Shown in pieces: positions 9,572-18,288 of a stretch of 64,000 nt of DNA; position 1 is the first letter of the stretch, and every line of letters begins with the position of its first letter. Source of the stretch: Solobacterium sp. GTDB lineage: Bacteria; Bacillota_I; Bacilli_A; Erysipelotrichales; Erysipelotrichaceae. The stretch lies in assembly GCA_017404505.1 (NCBI GenBank), contig JAFRCE010000007.1:62001-126000 (forward strand), given 5' to 3'. The notes beneath the pieces were generated by a model. The model worked only from the letters and a program-made list of their open reading frames with translations, searched no databases and was not told the origin of the DNA. The position numbers and the translations under genes were made by a program.

Positions 9572-10790
9572 CCTGTTTTACCTCCTGTGCTGTAAATTCT
9601 TCCTGATAGCCTTTCAGCTGTGTCAGGGACTGCACATATTCTTTAGAAAGATAGAAAGGCCGCGGACCAAACGGGTTGATCACGATGCCGGTATAGCCCT
9701 GATTCATCAGGTCAAGACATTTCCTGAAGTCCATGACCAGCGATGCCGCTTCCGGTTCTTCGATGATGTATCCATAACGGCCTAGGGCATCCCAGTCCGT
9801 GAAAACCGGCAGACACGGTTTATCCGGTTCTAGTTCGCTGTTGACCGACAGGAAAGCGACCCGGGTATGAGCTGGCAGCGGCTCCATCATGTCACCATGG
9901 TTTTTCTGATCCGGTCCGAACGTAGCTGGAATCAGATACTGGCCATGGCAGATATCGTAATTGAGCAGTGAGATATAGTCACTGTTGGCAAATTCTGTCG
10001 TATAGATGCTGACCATGCCGGAAAGGCGAGGATTTTCCGCCTGGATCATCGGCGTGATCTGATGCACGGGACGCTGGGAAGAAAGCACCGTATACAACGG
10101 CAGCTGATACTGGCCGGCATCACAGGTGATGCGGGCACAAACGTCTTTCGCCTTGCGGACCGTTTTATTGGCCACACTGACGCTAAGGATCTTCGCGGCC
10201 AGCGGCTGCTCCGTCCCCGGCAGTATCGCATAAACCTGATCGTTCTCCTTCATGGTTCCCTGCACATAGCCTTCCAGCACATTGCCTTCCGCTTTGCGGA
10301 CCGTGAAATGAAAACGCCGGTGGTCACAGGAAGATGCCTGATATTTCAGCGTCCGGATCATGGACCGTCTTCTTGTATAGCGTGTATAGTGCAGCAGATA
10401 CAGAATGCCGGCCGCCAGCACCGCCCACCACAGCACCAGCAGACGGCCGCGGTAGAACGTCGCGCCGCCGTGGTATGCCATGAAAAGGACCCAGATCACC
10501 AGAAAAGCCAGCCACAGATCAGCAAAGGCGAGATTCTTCGTCCAGCGGCTGATCCGCTTCGTATTGTTCTTATAGCCATCCGCCTCGTCATATACCGTAT
10601 TGGCTGTCTGCATGGCGATCCACGCGGTAATGATCAGGGCCGCCATGGCAAAACTGAGAATCACCCAGATATACGTATCCGGATCGGACCCCCATATCTC
10701 CACAAAGAAAAGACAGAACGCCGGCACGGCGATCAGTGAAATCACAATGGCAACCGCGGCAAGGGCACCGGCCAGAAATTTCTTTCCCAT
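9564..10790 (-). CDS. Membrane protein with C-terminal SseB-like domain
   Basis: About 408 residues. Residues 1-90 hold two hydrophobic helices and residues about 85-130 two more, so the N-terminal third is a membrane anchor. A beta-rich middle (about 155-215) with GNVLEGYVQGTMKENDQVY reads like a small barrel domain. The last 130 residues resemble the SseB N-terminal domain: CLPVFTDWDALGRYGY followed by GIVINPFGPRPFYLS. The function is unknown. The ATG at 10790 is preferred over a GTG at 10799, because a TATAAT box at 10801-10806 would start the message near 10794, downstream of the GTG. First gene of the operon with the aminopeptidase and amidohydrolase; divergent from the AlkD-like gene. 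Confidence 0.65.
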   Translation of the reverse strand: MGKKFLAGALAAVAIVISLIAVPAFCLFFVEIWGSDPDTYIWVILSFAMAALIITAWIAMQTANTVYDEADGYKNNTKRISRWTKNLAFADLWLAFLVIWVLFMAYHGGATFYRGRLLVLWWAVLAAGILYLLHYTRYTRRRSMIRTLKYQASSCDHRRFHFTVRKAEGNVLEGYVQGTMKENDQVYAILPGTEQPLAAKILSVSVANKTVRKAKDVCARITCDAGQYQLPLYTVLSSQRPVHQITPMIQAENPRLSGMVSIYTTEFANSDYISLLNYDICHGQYLIPATFGPDQKNHGDMMEPLPAHTRVAFLSVNSELEPDKPCLPVFTDWDALGRYGYIIEEPEAASLVMDFRKCLDLMNQGYTGIVINPFGPRPFYLSKEYVQSLTQLKGYQEEFTAQEVKQDE

Positions 10791-10842
10791 ATTATCCACT
10801 ATTATACAATTTTATGTCGGGATTGCATGGTAAGATGAAAAC

Positions 10843-11547
10843 ATGGATTCCCTGCGTGAACAATTGATCGCGAACGCCGATGAAAAATACCGGCAGTTCA
10901 CTCTGCCCTTGCTGCCGGGCATCCCGGAGGACACCGTCCTCGGTGTCCGCACGCCGGTGCTGCGCAAGCTTGCGAAAGAGTACAAGCACACCGATACGGC
11001 CGCCGCTTTTCTGCAGGATCTTCCCCATAAGTACTATGAGGAAGTCAATCTGCATACCTTCCTGCTGGCTTATGAAAAAGACTTTGCCAGGTATATGGAA
11101 GAACTGGAAAAGATCCTGCCGGAAGTAAAATGCTGGGCAAGCTGTGACGGGATCCGCAATCCCATCCTGAAGAAGCACACGGATGAACTTCTGCCGTATA
11201 TTACCGGCTGGCTGGCCAGTGATCAGGTCTACACGGTGCGGCTGGCCATCAGTTTTCTGATGGCCTATTACCTGCATGAGGCATACGATCCTTCCCAGCT
11301 GGCCAAGGCTGTCGCGGTGCAGGGTGAGGAATACTATATCAACATGATGATCGCCTGGTATCTCGCCACAGCTATGATCCATCACGAAAAAGACGTTCTG
11401 TTCTATCTCGAAAACAACCGGCTGAATGATTTCGTTCACCGCATGACGATCCGCAAGGCCATAGAAAGCTACCGGATCAGCGACGAAACAAAGGCGTATC
11501 TGCGCAGTCTGCGCCGGAAAGGGCCTTTTCCCGCAGATGCGGAATGA
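10843..11547 (+). CDS. AlkD-like DNA alkylation repair protein
   Basis: A 234-residue all-helical protein of the AlkD/HEAT-like DNA glycosylase family, which excises alkylated purines. Family features visible are the N-terminal GVRTPVLRKLAKEY, the central CWASCDGIRNPILKKH (the segment carrying the conserved Asp next to Trp and Cys), RLAISFLMAYYLHE, and YYINMMIAWYLATAM with the Trp that faces the lesion in this family. Starts at ATG 10843; I see no Shine-Dalgarno, while an extended -10 (TGGTAAGAT) ends seven bases before the ATG, so the message may be leaderless. A MATE gene follows 34 bases downstream but has its own promoter-like box. Confidence 0.85.
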   Translation: MDSLREQLIANADEKYRQFTLPLLPGIPEDTVLGVRTPVLRKLAKEYKHTDTAAAFLQDLPHKYYEEVNLHTFLLAYEKDFARYMEELEKILPEVKCWASCDGIRNPILKKHTDELLPYITGWLASDQVYTVRLAISFLMAYYLHEAYDPSQLAKAVAVQGEEYYINMMIAWYLATAMIHHEKDVLFYLENNRLNDFVHRMTIRKAIESYRISDETKAYLRSLRRKGPFPADAE

Positions 11548-11551
11548 ATAA

Positions 11552-11560
11552 TGCTATAAT
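11552..11560 (+). promoter_or_regulatory. Extended -10 element before the MATE gene
   Basis: TGCTATAAT (11552-11560) with a GAGG ribosome site (11572-11575) and ATG at 11582 in normal spacing. No good -35 is visible, which is usual for extended -10 promoters. Confidence 0.5.
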
Positions 11561-11581
11561 TCTTTTAAGACGAGGCAAATT

Positions 11582-12940
11582 ATGAGTACAACGAACACTT
11601 ATGACAAAAAGTCTCTGTTAATGGAGACGCTGCGCATGGCCTGGCCGGCGGTACTGGAGAGTTTCTTCATATCCCTGGCCGGCATGATCGACACCATGAT
11701 GGTTTCTTCGCTTGGCACTTACGCGGTGGCGGCCGTCGGTCTGACGACCCAGCCGAAATTCATCACCCTGGCAGTCTTCTTCGCCTGCAACGTTGCCGTA
11801 TCGGCTCTGGTTGCCCGAAGGCGCGGTCAGGATGACAGGCGCAACGCCAACGAGATCCTGCTGACAGCGATCGTGTTTACCATCATCGCCTGTATCATTC
11901 TGTCGGTGCTGTCAATTGTTTTCGCCAATCAGATCATTTCGATCAGCGGCTCCAATCCGGACACGCACGGTCCGGCTGTGACATACTTCAATGTCATTCA
12001 GGGCTGTATGATCTTCAATGTCATGTCACTGGTCATCAACGCGGCTCAGCGCGGATCCGGCAACACGAAAATTGCCATGACGACCAACGTCACCTCTTCA
12101 ATCGTCAACATGGTGTTTAACTACCTGCTGATCGGCGGCCACTTCGGCTTCCCGCGCTGGGAACTCTTCGGCGCCGCGGTCGCTACCGTGCTCGGCACCG
12201 TCGCGGCCTTCGTCATGAGCCTGCGCTCACTGTTCAATAAGAACAGCTACGTGTCGATTCCCTATATTCTGGAGAACAAGATCCGGCCGCTCGGCTCCGC
12301 CCTCTCCAGCATCTACCGTCTCGGTTCCAACATGCTGGTGGAAAATGTCGCCATGCGTGTCGGCTTTGTCACAACAGCCATGATCGCCGCAAGACTGGGC
12401 ACCGATGCCTTCGCGGCACATAACGTCGGCATGAACTTCCTGTCGCTCGGCTTCTCGTTCGGCGACGGCATGCAGGTCGCGGCGGTCGCTCTGATCGGCC
12501 GTTCACTGGGGGAAAGAAATCCCGAAAAGGCCAAGGTATACGGCAGCCTCTGCCAGCGCACCGGTCTTGCCATCTCGCTGATCCTGGCCATGATACTGTT
12601 CTTCTTCGGCCGCAACCTCTTCGGACTGTTCTTCACGGATCCCAAGGTCCTGGATATGGGTGTCATGATCTGTGACTACATCATCGTGATCGTTGTCTTC
12701 CAGATTTCCCAGATCATCTTCGGCGGCTGCCTGCGCGGTGCCGGCGACGTCAAGTTCACCCTGTTCGCCTCACTGATCAGTGTCACGATCATCCGTACGG
12801 CTGTCACGTGGGTTCTGACAAGTATCTTCAATCTCGGCCTGACCGGCATCTGGATCGGTATCCTCTCGGATCAGGTATCAAGATTCATCTTCCTGTCGAT
12901 CCGCTTCCACCGCGGTGAATGGACACAGCTTCTCATCTGA
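11582..12940 (+). CDS. MATE family efflux transporter
   Basis: Inner-membrane antiporter of the MATE family, 452 residues with about twelve hydrophobic helices. It begins LRMAWPAVLESFFISLAGM with the following IDTMMVSSLGTYAVAAVGL and repeats the pattern in the second half from about residue 240 (YRLGSNMLVENVAMRVG, then FAAHNVGMNFLSLGFSFGDG). This subgroup differs from the 4075-5439 protein, lacking its long insertion and having an IDTMMV rather than VDLMIV motif. The substrate is not predictable. It lies downstream of the AlkD-like gene with its own ribosome site and ends at a hairpin with five T. Confidence 0.9.
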   Translation: MSTTNTYDKKSLLMETLRMAWPAVLESFFISLAGMIDTMMVSSLGTYAVAAVGLTTQPKFITLAVFFACNVAVSALVARRRGQDDRRNANEILLTAIVFTIIACIILSVLSIVFANQIISISGSNPDTHGPAVTYFNVIQGCMIFNVMSLVINAAQRGSGNTKIAMTTNVTSSIVNMVFNYLLIGGHFGFPRWELFGAAVATVLGTVAAFVMSLRSLFNKNSYVSIPYILENKIRPLGSALSSIYRLGSNMLVENVAMRVGFVTTAMIAARLGTDAFAAHNVGMNFLSLGFSFGDGMQVAAVALIGRSLGERNPEKAKVYGSLCQRTGLAISLILAMILFFFGRNLFGLFFTDPKVLDMGVMICDYIIVIVVFQISQIIFGGCLRGAGDVKFTLFASLISVTIIRTAVTWVLTSIFNLGLTGIWIGILSDQVSRFIFLSIRFHRGEWTQLLI

Positions 12941-12949
12941 TACGAACAC

Positions 12950-12973
12950 GCTCTGCTCCGGCAGAGCTTTTTA
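12950..12973 (+). terminator. Intrinsic terminator after the MATE gene
   Basis: GCTCTGC / GCAGAGC, 7 bp, loop TCCG, followed by TTTTTA. Confidence 0.85.
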
Positions 12974-12992
12974 TTTTCAAAGAAGTGCGGCA

Positions 12993-13035
12993 AAAGAAAA
13001 AGCAGATCCCTGTATCACACATACAGAGATCTGCT
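12993..13035 (-). terminator. Intrinsic terminator of the pyrophosphatase gene
   Basis: On the minus strand a 15-position stem with one mismatch (13021-13035 with 13001-13015) and a 5-base loop, followed by TTTTTC. One of the strongest hairpins in the window. Confidence 0.9.
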
Positions 13036-13048
13036 TCGCGTTTGCGGT

Positions 13049-15169
13049 TTATTTGAAGACGCGGATGTGAACGAAGACAGTAGCCATGGAATTGGCGACG
13101 GTGGACATCGTCTTGATGAAGATATCCAGAGCGACACCGACGACGTCTTTTCTTGTATCACCGACGGTATCGCCGGTAACCGCCGCTTTGTGGGCCGGCG
13201 TGCCCTTTTCACTGCCGACGATGGCGCCGCTTTCAATGTACTTCTTGGCGTTGTCGAAGGCACCGCCCGAGTTGCCCATGAAGATGGCACGCGGAATCGC
13301 GACGATGGTCGCGCCGATCAGCATGCCGCCGACGAATTCGACACCGAACAGGAAGCCGCCGAGGACCGGAATGAACAGGGCCAGAACGGACGGGATCAGC
13401 ATTTTACGGATGGCGGTGTTGGCGGCCATTTCGATCATCCGGTTGTAGTCCGGCTTCTTCGTGCCTTCCAGAATACCCGGCTCGGAAAGCTGTCTGTCAC
13501 CTTCATCCGCCATCAGCTTGGCAGCGTCGATCGTGTTGTCGGTCAGCAGCGCGCTGAAGTATTCGACCATGGCGCCGCCAATGATGGAACCGGCGATCAC
13601 GACGTAGGACGCGATATTCAGGATTGGCTCGGAACCGGCCGACGTGTAGTTGGATACATATGCGACGATCAGGGAAACGGTCGCGAAGGCGGCCGAACCA
13701 ATGGCGAAGCCTTTGCCGATGGCGGCTGTCGTGTTGCCTACCGCATCCAGACGGTCGGTAATGGCACGGACTTTTTCATCCAGGTGGCAGGATTCGGCAA
13801 TACCGCCGGCGTTGTCGGCGATCGGACCGAACGCGTCGATGGAAACCGTCGCTCCGACGAATGACAACATGCCGAGAGCCGATACGGCAATGCCGTACGT
13901 GCCGCACAGACGTCCCGACACGAACAGGGCAATACCGATGACCAGAACCGGCGCCAGGCAGGATCTTGAGCCGATGGCGTCACCCTTGGTGACGACGAAC
14001 GCTTCACCTTCGTGGGCGATCGAAGCCAGACCTCTGGTCGGCTTGAATTCCGTACTTGTGTAGTATTCGGTGATCGAACCGATCGCGATACCGCTGATAA
14101 TACCGAGCACGGAAGAGATCCACGGTGAGATCCAGCCGAACTTGAAGGTTTCATACAGCGGTACGTTTTTAAACACGAACAGGCTGGCGATCAGACACAT
14201 GACCAGGGTAATGCCGGCCGAGAACCATGTCGCAAGATTCAGCTCACGGGAGGGATCGTCCGACATCTTTCGGATATTGGCCAGAAACAGGCCGATCAGA
14301 CATGCCAACAGACCCGATCCTGCCATGATCAGCGGGAACATGATCGTTGCCTTGAAGGTATCGGCGGTGACCGTGCTGCCGTAATTATTGTAAGCAGTGA
14401 CAGCGATCATCAGCGTCGCGGCAATCGTCGCCACGAAACTTTCCAGCAGGTCGGAACAGTTACCGGCGATGTCATTGACGTTGTCACCGATAAAGTCGGC
14501 GATGGTATTCGGGACACGGCTGTCGTCTTCCGGCAGATCGTGACGGATCTTGCCGAGGATGTCAGCCGAGATGTCCGCTGCCTTGGTATAGTTGCCGCCA
14601 GCAACACGGTTGAACATGGCGACGATCGAGCAGCCGAGAGAATATGTGGTGATGCGGGTAATGGTCGGATTGCACGGCAGGCCGGTCAGAAGACCCTGAC
14701 TCGTGGCTTCCGCGGAAACACCGTTCCAGATGATCAGGATCAGGATCAGACCCATCAGGCCCATCGCCTGTACGGACAGACCGCTGATCGAACCGCCGCA
14801 TAAGGCGACCTTGACGGTTTCGCCGATCGAGAGCGTTTCCTTGGCTTTGTTCGTCGTGCGGACATTTGCGAAGGTAGCACTGCGCATGCCGAGCACGCAG
14901 ACGAAACTGCTCATCGCAGCACCGATCATCAGTGTGATGCCGCTGGTGACTTCGACAAGCAGTGTGAAGATGATTGCCAGTACGATGACGACGATGATGA
15001 CATACTTGAATTCTGTTTTCAGGAATGTATCAGCGCCGCTGCGGATGATGGCCGAGAGTTCTTTCATGTCCTCCGTGCCTTCGTCCATCTTTCTGATTGC
15101 ACCGTAGTTGTAGAAAACGTAGGCCATCGAGACCAAAGTGATGGCCAGAATGCATAGCCAGTAGCCCAT
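13049..15169 (-). CDS. hppA: Membrane-bound K+-dependent pyrophosphatase
   Basis: Ion-pumping pyrophosphatase: hydrolyses PPi and exports H+ or Na+, giving an anaerobe extra ion-motive force. About 706 residues with roughly 16 hydrophobic helices, normal for the family. The PPi-site motif reads TKAADISADILGK, followed by PEDDSRVPNTIADFIGDNVND. The key residue after GNTT is Ala (DAVGNTTAAIGKG), the signature of the K+-dependent subfamily; K+-independent enzymes have Lys there. Whether it pumps H+ or Na+ is not decided by what I can see. The ATG at 15169 is preferred over a GTG at 15181 because AAGGGG directly abuts the GTG but is well placed for the ATG. Monocistronic. Confidence 0.95.
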   Translation of the reverse strand: MGYWLCILAITLVSMAYVFYNYGAIRKMDEGTEDMKELSAIIRSGADTFLKTEFKYVIIVVIVLAIIFTLLVEVTSGITLMIGAAMSSFVCVLGMRSATFANVRTTNKAKETLSIGETVKVALCGGSISGLSVQAMGLMGLILILIIWNGVSAEATSQGLLTGLPCNPTITRITTYSLGCSIVAMFNRVAGGNYTKAADISADILGKIRHDLPEDDSRVPNTIADFIGDNVNDIAGNCSDLLESFVATIAATLMIAVTAYNNYGSTVTADTFKATIMFPLIMAGSGLLACLIGLFLANIRKMSDDPSRELNLATWFSAGITLVMCLIASLFVFKNVPLYETFKFGWISPWISSVLGIISGIAIGSITEYYTSTEFKPTRGLASIAHEGEAFVVTKGDAIGSRSCLAPVLVIGIALFVSGRLCGTYGIAVSALGMLSFVGATVSIDAFGPIADNAGGIAESCHLDEKVRAITDRLDAVGNTTAAIGKGFAIGSAAFATVSLIVAYVSNYTSAGSEPILNIASYVVIAGSIIGGAMVEYFSALLTDNTIDAAKLMADEGDRQLSEPGILEGTKKPDYNRMIEMAANTAIRKMLIPSVLALFIPVLGGFLFGVEFVGGMLIGATIVAIPRAIFMGNSGGAFDNAKKYIESGAIVGSEKGTPAHKAAVTGDTVGDTRKDVVGVALDIFIKTMSTVANSMATVFVHIRVFK

Positions 15170-15324
15170 AGATTTTCTCACCCCTTAGAAATCGATATCA
15201 TTCTTACCATAGCATATTTTTCCGGCATTATTCACAAATCGCTCCAAAAAAGAAAGACTTTTTCCGGCCGCTTCGGTTATCATTAAGTTAGATCCTATGC
15301 ATTTATGAAAGAAGGTACAATATC

Positions 15325-16407
15325 ATGAGTACAAAGAACCCCAAGATCCTGTACATTGTCAGACGTCTGAGCGGTGGTATTCTCACCTATCTGATGGAAC
15401 TCTCAAACCGGCTTGTCGATCTGTACGATATTACGATCGGCTATTCCACCAACGAAGAAACACCCGAGAATATCCGCAGCCTTTTTGACAAACGCATTTC
15501 CCTTGTCCCGATCGTGTCCTTCCAGGGCAAATCAAACCTGATCAACGACGCTTCTGCCCGCTCCGAACTGCGGGCGCTGGCGGAAAACGAAAAACCGGAC
15601 ATCATTCATTTCCACGGCTACGAAGCCGGCCGTCTGGGCCGCAAGACATTCGCCGACGCGGAAGTGCCGATGTTCTATACACCGCACGGCTATCTGTTCC
15701 TTTCGGAAGACCACAATGTGCTTTCCCGCAGCCTTTTCCGTATGAATGAACAGAGCTGTGCCCGCATCAACTGCACGACCGTCGCCGTCAGTAAAGGTGA
15801 ATTCGCGGAAACACTGGCCTTTACCGACAATGCGGTCTATATCAACAACGGTGTCAACCTGGTCGAAATCGACGACTGCATCAAAGACGAGAAGAACTCC
15901 GATCATCCGCTGACTGTCTTCACGACCGGTCTGATCAACCCCCAGAAGAATCCGGATCTCTTCAACGAGATCGCCGACGCGATGCCGGATGTCAAATTCG
16001 TCTGGATCGGTGACGGTGAATGGCGCTACAAGCTGAAGTCGCCGAACATCGAAGTCACCGGCTGGCTGGAACGCAGCGAAGCCCTGCAGCGCGCCTATCA
16101 GTCCGATGTCTTCATCCTGACATCCCTCTGGGAAGGTCTGCCGCTGTCCCTGCTGGAAGCGATGTATCTGAAGAAACTGTGCATCGTCAACAATGTCATC
16201 GGTTCCCGTGACGTGATCCGCAACGGTGAAAACGGCTATATCTGTAACAGCGCCGCCGCTTTCGTCAACGCCATCAATCATGCCAGCAGTCCGCAGACGC
16301 CGCTGATCGTCGAGAACGCCCAGCAGGACGTCATCAAGAACTACAACCTCGACAAGATGGCTGTTTCCTACATCAAGCTGTATCAGAAAGCGCTTGGCTT
16401 ACGTTAA
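15325..16407 (+). CDS. GT4-family glycosyltransferase
   Basis: A 360-residue GT-B fold retaining glycosyltransferase. The N-terminal Rossmann half has IVRRLSGGILTYLMELSNRL, where the Gly-rich loop binds the acceptor side, and HFHGYEAGRLG. The C-terminal half has FTTGLINPQKNPDLFNEIAD, then VTGWLERSEALQRAYQSDVF and the E-x7-E donor motif in SLWEGLPLSLLEAM. Such enzymes add sugars to lipids, cell-wall polymers or exopolysaccharide from nucleotide-sugars at the inner face of the membrane. The ATG at 15325 has AGAAGG upstream. It stands alone, so neither donor nor acceptor can be named. Confidence 0.9.
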   Translation: MSTKNPKILYIVRRLSGGILTYLMELSNRLVDLYDITIGYSTNEETPENIRSLFDKRISLVPIVSFQGKSNLINDASARSELRALAENEKPDIIHFHGYEAGRLGRKTFADAEVPMFYTPHGYLFLSEDHNVLSRSLFRMNEQSCARINCTTVAVSKGEFAETLAFTDNAVYINNGVNLVEIDDCIKDEKNSDHPLTVFTTGLINPQKNPDLFNEIADAMPDVKFVWIGDGEWRYKLKSPNIEVTGWLERSEALQRAYQSDVFILTSLWEGLPLSLLEAMYLKKLCIVNNVIGSRDVIRNGENGYICNSAAAFVNAINHASSPQTPLIVENAQQDVIKNYNLDKMAVSYIKLYQKALGLR

Positions 16408-16419
16408 GACAAAATCACT

Positions 16420-16443
16420 GAGGTCCTTCGGGACCTCTTTTTT
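16420..16443 (+). terminator. Intrinsic terminator after the glycosyltransferase
   Basis: GAGGTCC / GGACCTC stem closed by a TTCG tetraloop and followed by six T. Confidence 0.9.
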
Positions 16444-16453
16444 CTACGTATAA

Positions 16454-16478
16454 GGGAGTCCGTCCGGACTCCCGTTTT
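16454..16478. terminator. Second hairpin between convergent genes
   Basis: GGGAGTCC / GGACTCCC (16454-16461 with 16466-16473), four-base loop, then GTTTT on the plus strand. Possibly a back-up terminator; on the minus strand the run of T is poor. Confidence 0.45.
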
Positions 16479-16524
16479 CATATATTCCATGTATCCGTTC
16501 AGTGGCACAGCTTCTTTCTGTGTT

Positions 16525-18288
16525 TCAGGATTCCCACTGAGCGTTGAACAGGGACGCGTAGAACCCCTTCTTCTGCAGCAGTTCCTCATGGCTGCCGCGT
16601 TCGATGACGGTGCCGTTCTGCAGCACGAGGATCATGTCCGCTTCCTTGATGGTGGAAAGCCGGTGGGCAATGACGAAGGTCGTCTTGCCGCGGCAGAGTT
16701 CCATCATTGCCCGCTGGATCTTCTGCTCGGTCGTCGAGTCGACGTTGCTGGTGGCTTCATCGAGGATCAGCATCTTTGATTCATTGAGCATCGCTCTCGC
16801 GATCGTCAGCAGCTGTTTCTGTCCCTTGGAAATATTGACGCCGTCGTCACTGAGAACTGTCTGATAGCCGTCCTTCAGTGATGTGATAAAGTCATGGATC
16901 TCAACCGCTTTGCATACCCTTTCGACATCTTCTTCGCTGGCGTCCTCACTGCCGTAGGCGACGTTCTCCTGAATCGTTCCCTGAAACAGCCAGGTGACCT
17001 GCAGGACCATGGAGAACTGTTTGCGCAGCGAGTCTCTCGTGCAGTGAAGTATGTCATGACCGTCGACCCGGATCACACCGCTGTCCGGATCGTAAAAGCG
17101 CATCAACATGTTGATGATCGTCGTTTTGCCAGCCCCGGTCGGACCGACGATGGCGATCATTCTGCCCGGTTCGGCACGCAGGTCGAGACCGTGAATGATT
17201 TCCTTTTCCGGCACATAACTGAAGCGGACATTTTCAAAGGCGACTCTGCCTTCCACCTGATCGAGCACGATGGCATCCTCGTCGTCTTTCTTTTCCGCCG
17301 GTTCGTCCAGCAGGGCGAAGACACGTCTCGCCGCCGAGAAGGCCGACTGGATCTCGGCCAGTACTTCAGCCGCGCCGCTGATCGGTCCCGAGAAACGTCT
17401 GGAATAGAGAATGAACGAGGAAATATTGCCGATCGAGATCTGCTTCATCAGATACAGGGCACCGCCCAGACCGGAGATCATGGCCAGTGACAGGTTGTTG
17501 ATGAAGTTGACGGTCGGACCGACGATGGACCCCTGATAATCCGCTTCATAATAGGAATCCACCGCTTCAAGGTTCTTTTCATCAAAGCGGCCGACGATTG
17601 TTTCCTCCTGGCCATAGGCCTTGATCGTCTTATGGCCCGACAGCATTTCCTCGACAAAGCCGTTCAGTTCGCCAAGCTTGTGGGAACGCTTGGAGAACAG
17701 CGGCCGCACCACCTTGGCGCGGTGGCGGGTAATGAAGAAGATCAAAGGTGTGGTGATCACGAAGATCAGTGAGAGGACCAGCGAGATCCTCAGCATCATG
17801 ATGAACGAGCCGACAACCGTGATGACACTCGTCGCGATCGTCACGATATCGGAGGACAGTGACGCGTTGATCGTGTCGATGTCATAGGAAATACGGGAAA
17901 TGATATCACCCACCGGATGGGTGTCAAAGAACTGCACCGGCATTTCCAGCAGATGCTCGAATACCTCTTTGCGCATTTCCGCCGTGATGCGGGAAGAGAT
18001 GCGGATCAGAAGCCGCTGGGTCACATACGCCAGCACGCTGTTGAAGACAATGCAGGCGATCATCCAGGCGCACAGTACGATGACCTTTTCAAACTGCACC
18101 TGGCCGGCTTCCCCGATGGCATCGATTGCCTTTCCGGAAAAATACGGAATGTACAGCGCGGCCGTATTGGCGGCGACGGTCGTGAGAACGGCCAGAACAG
18201 TCAGACCGATATGGCGGTCGATATATGTCATCAGACGCCGGGCCACAACCATGGAGGAAGTTTTCTGTTCTTGTTTCAGTTCAGTCAA
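16525..18288 (-). CDS. ABC exporter half-transporter, catalytic NBD
   Basis: One half of a type IV heterodimeric ABC exporter: six-helix transmembrane domain (residues about 20-320) and a nucleotide-binding domain (about 340-587). The Walker A reads GPTGAGKTT, Q-loop QVTWLFQGT, signature ISKGQKQLLTIARA, and Walker B LILDEATS with the catalytic Glu. Its partner upstream has Asp at that position, so the pair should have one active and one degenerate site, as in the TM287/288 and BmrCD class. The start is TTG at 18288: it has GGGAGG eight bases upstream and overlaps the partner gene by 8 bases, whereas the GTG at 18297 directly abuts the ribosome site. Substrate unknown (drug, lipid or peptide). 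There is no C39 peptidase domain. Confidence 0.9.
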   Translation of the reverse strand: MTELKQEQKTSSMVVARRLMTYIDRHIGLTVLAVLTTVAANTAALYIPYFSGKAIDAIGEAGQVQFEKVIVLCAWMIACIVFNSVLAYVTQRLLIRISSRITAEMRKEVFEHLLEMPVQFFDTHPVGDIISRISYDIDTINASLSSDIVTIATSVITVVGSFIMMLRISLVLSLIFVITTPLIFFITRHRAKVVRPLFSKRSHKLGELNGFVEEMLSGHKTIKAYGQEETIVGRFDEKNLEAVDSYYEADYQGSIVGPTVNFINNLSLAMISGLGGALYLMKQISIGNISSFILYSRRFSGPISGAAEVLAEIQSAFSAARRVFALLDEPAEKKDDEDAIVLDQVEGRVAFENVRFSYVPEKEIIHGLDLRAEPGRMIAIVGPTGAGKTTIINMLMRFYDPDSGVIRVDGHDILHCTRDSLRKQFSMVLQVTWLFQGTIQENVAYGSEDASEEDVERVCKAVEIHDFITSLKDGYQTVLSDDGVNISKGQKQLLTIARAMLNESKMLILDEATSNVDSTTEQKIQRAMMELCRGKTTFVIAHRLSTIKEADMILVLQNGTVIERGSHEELLQKKGFYASLFNAQWES

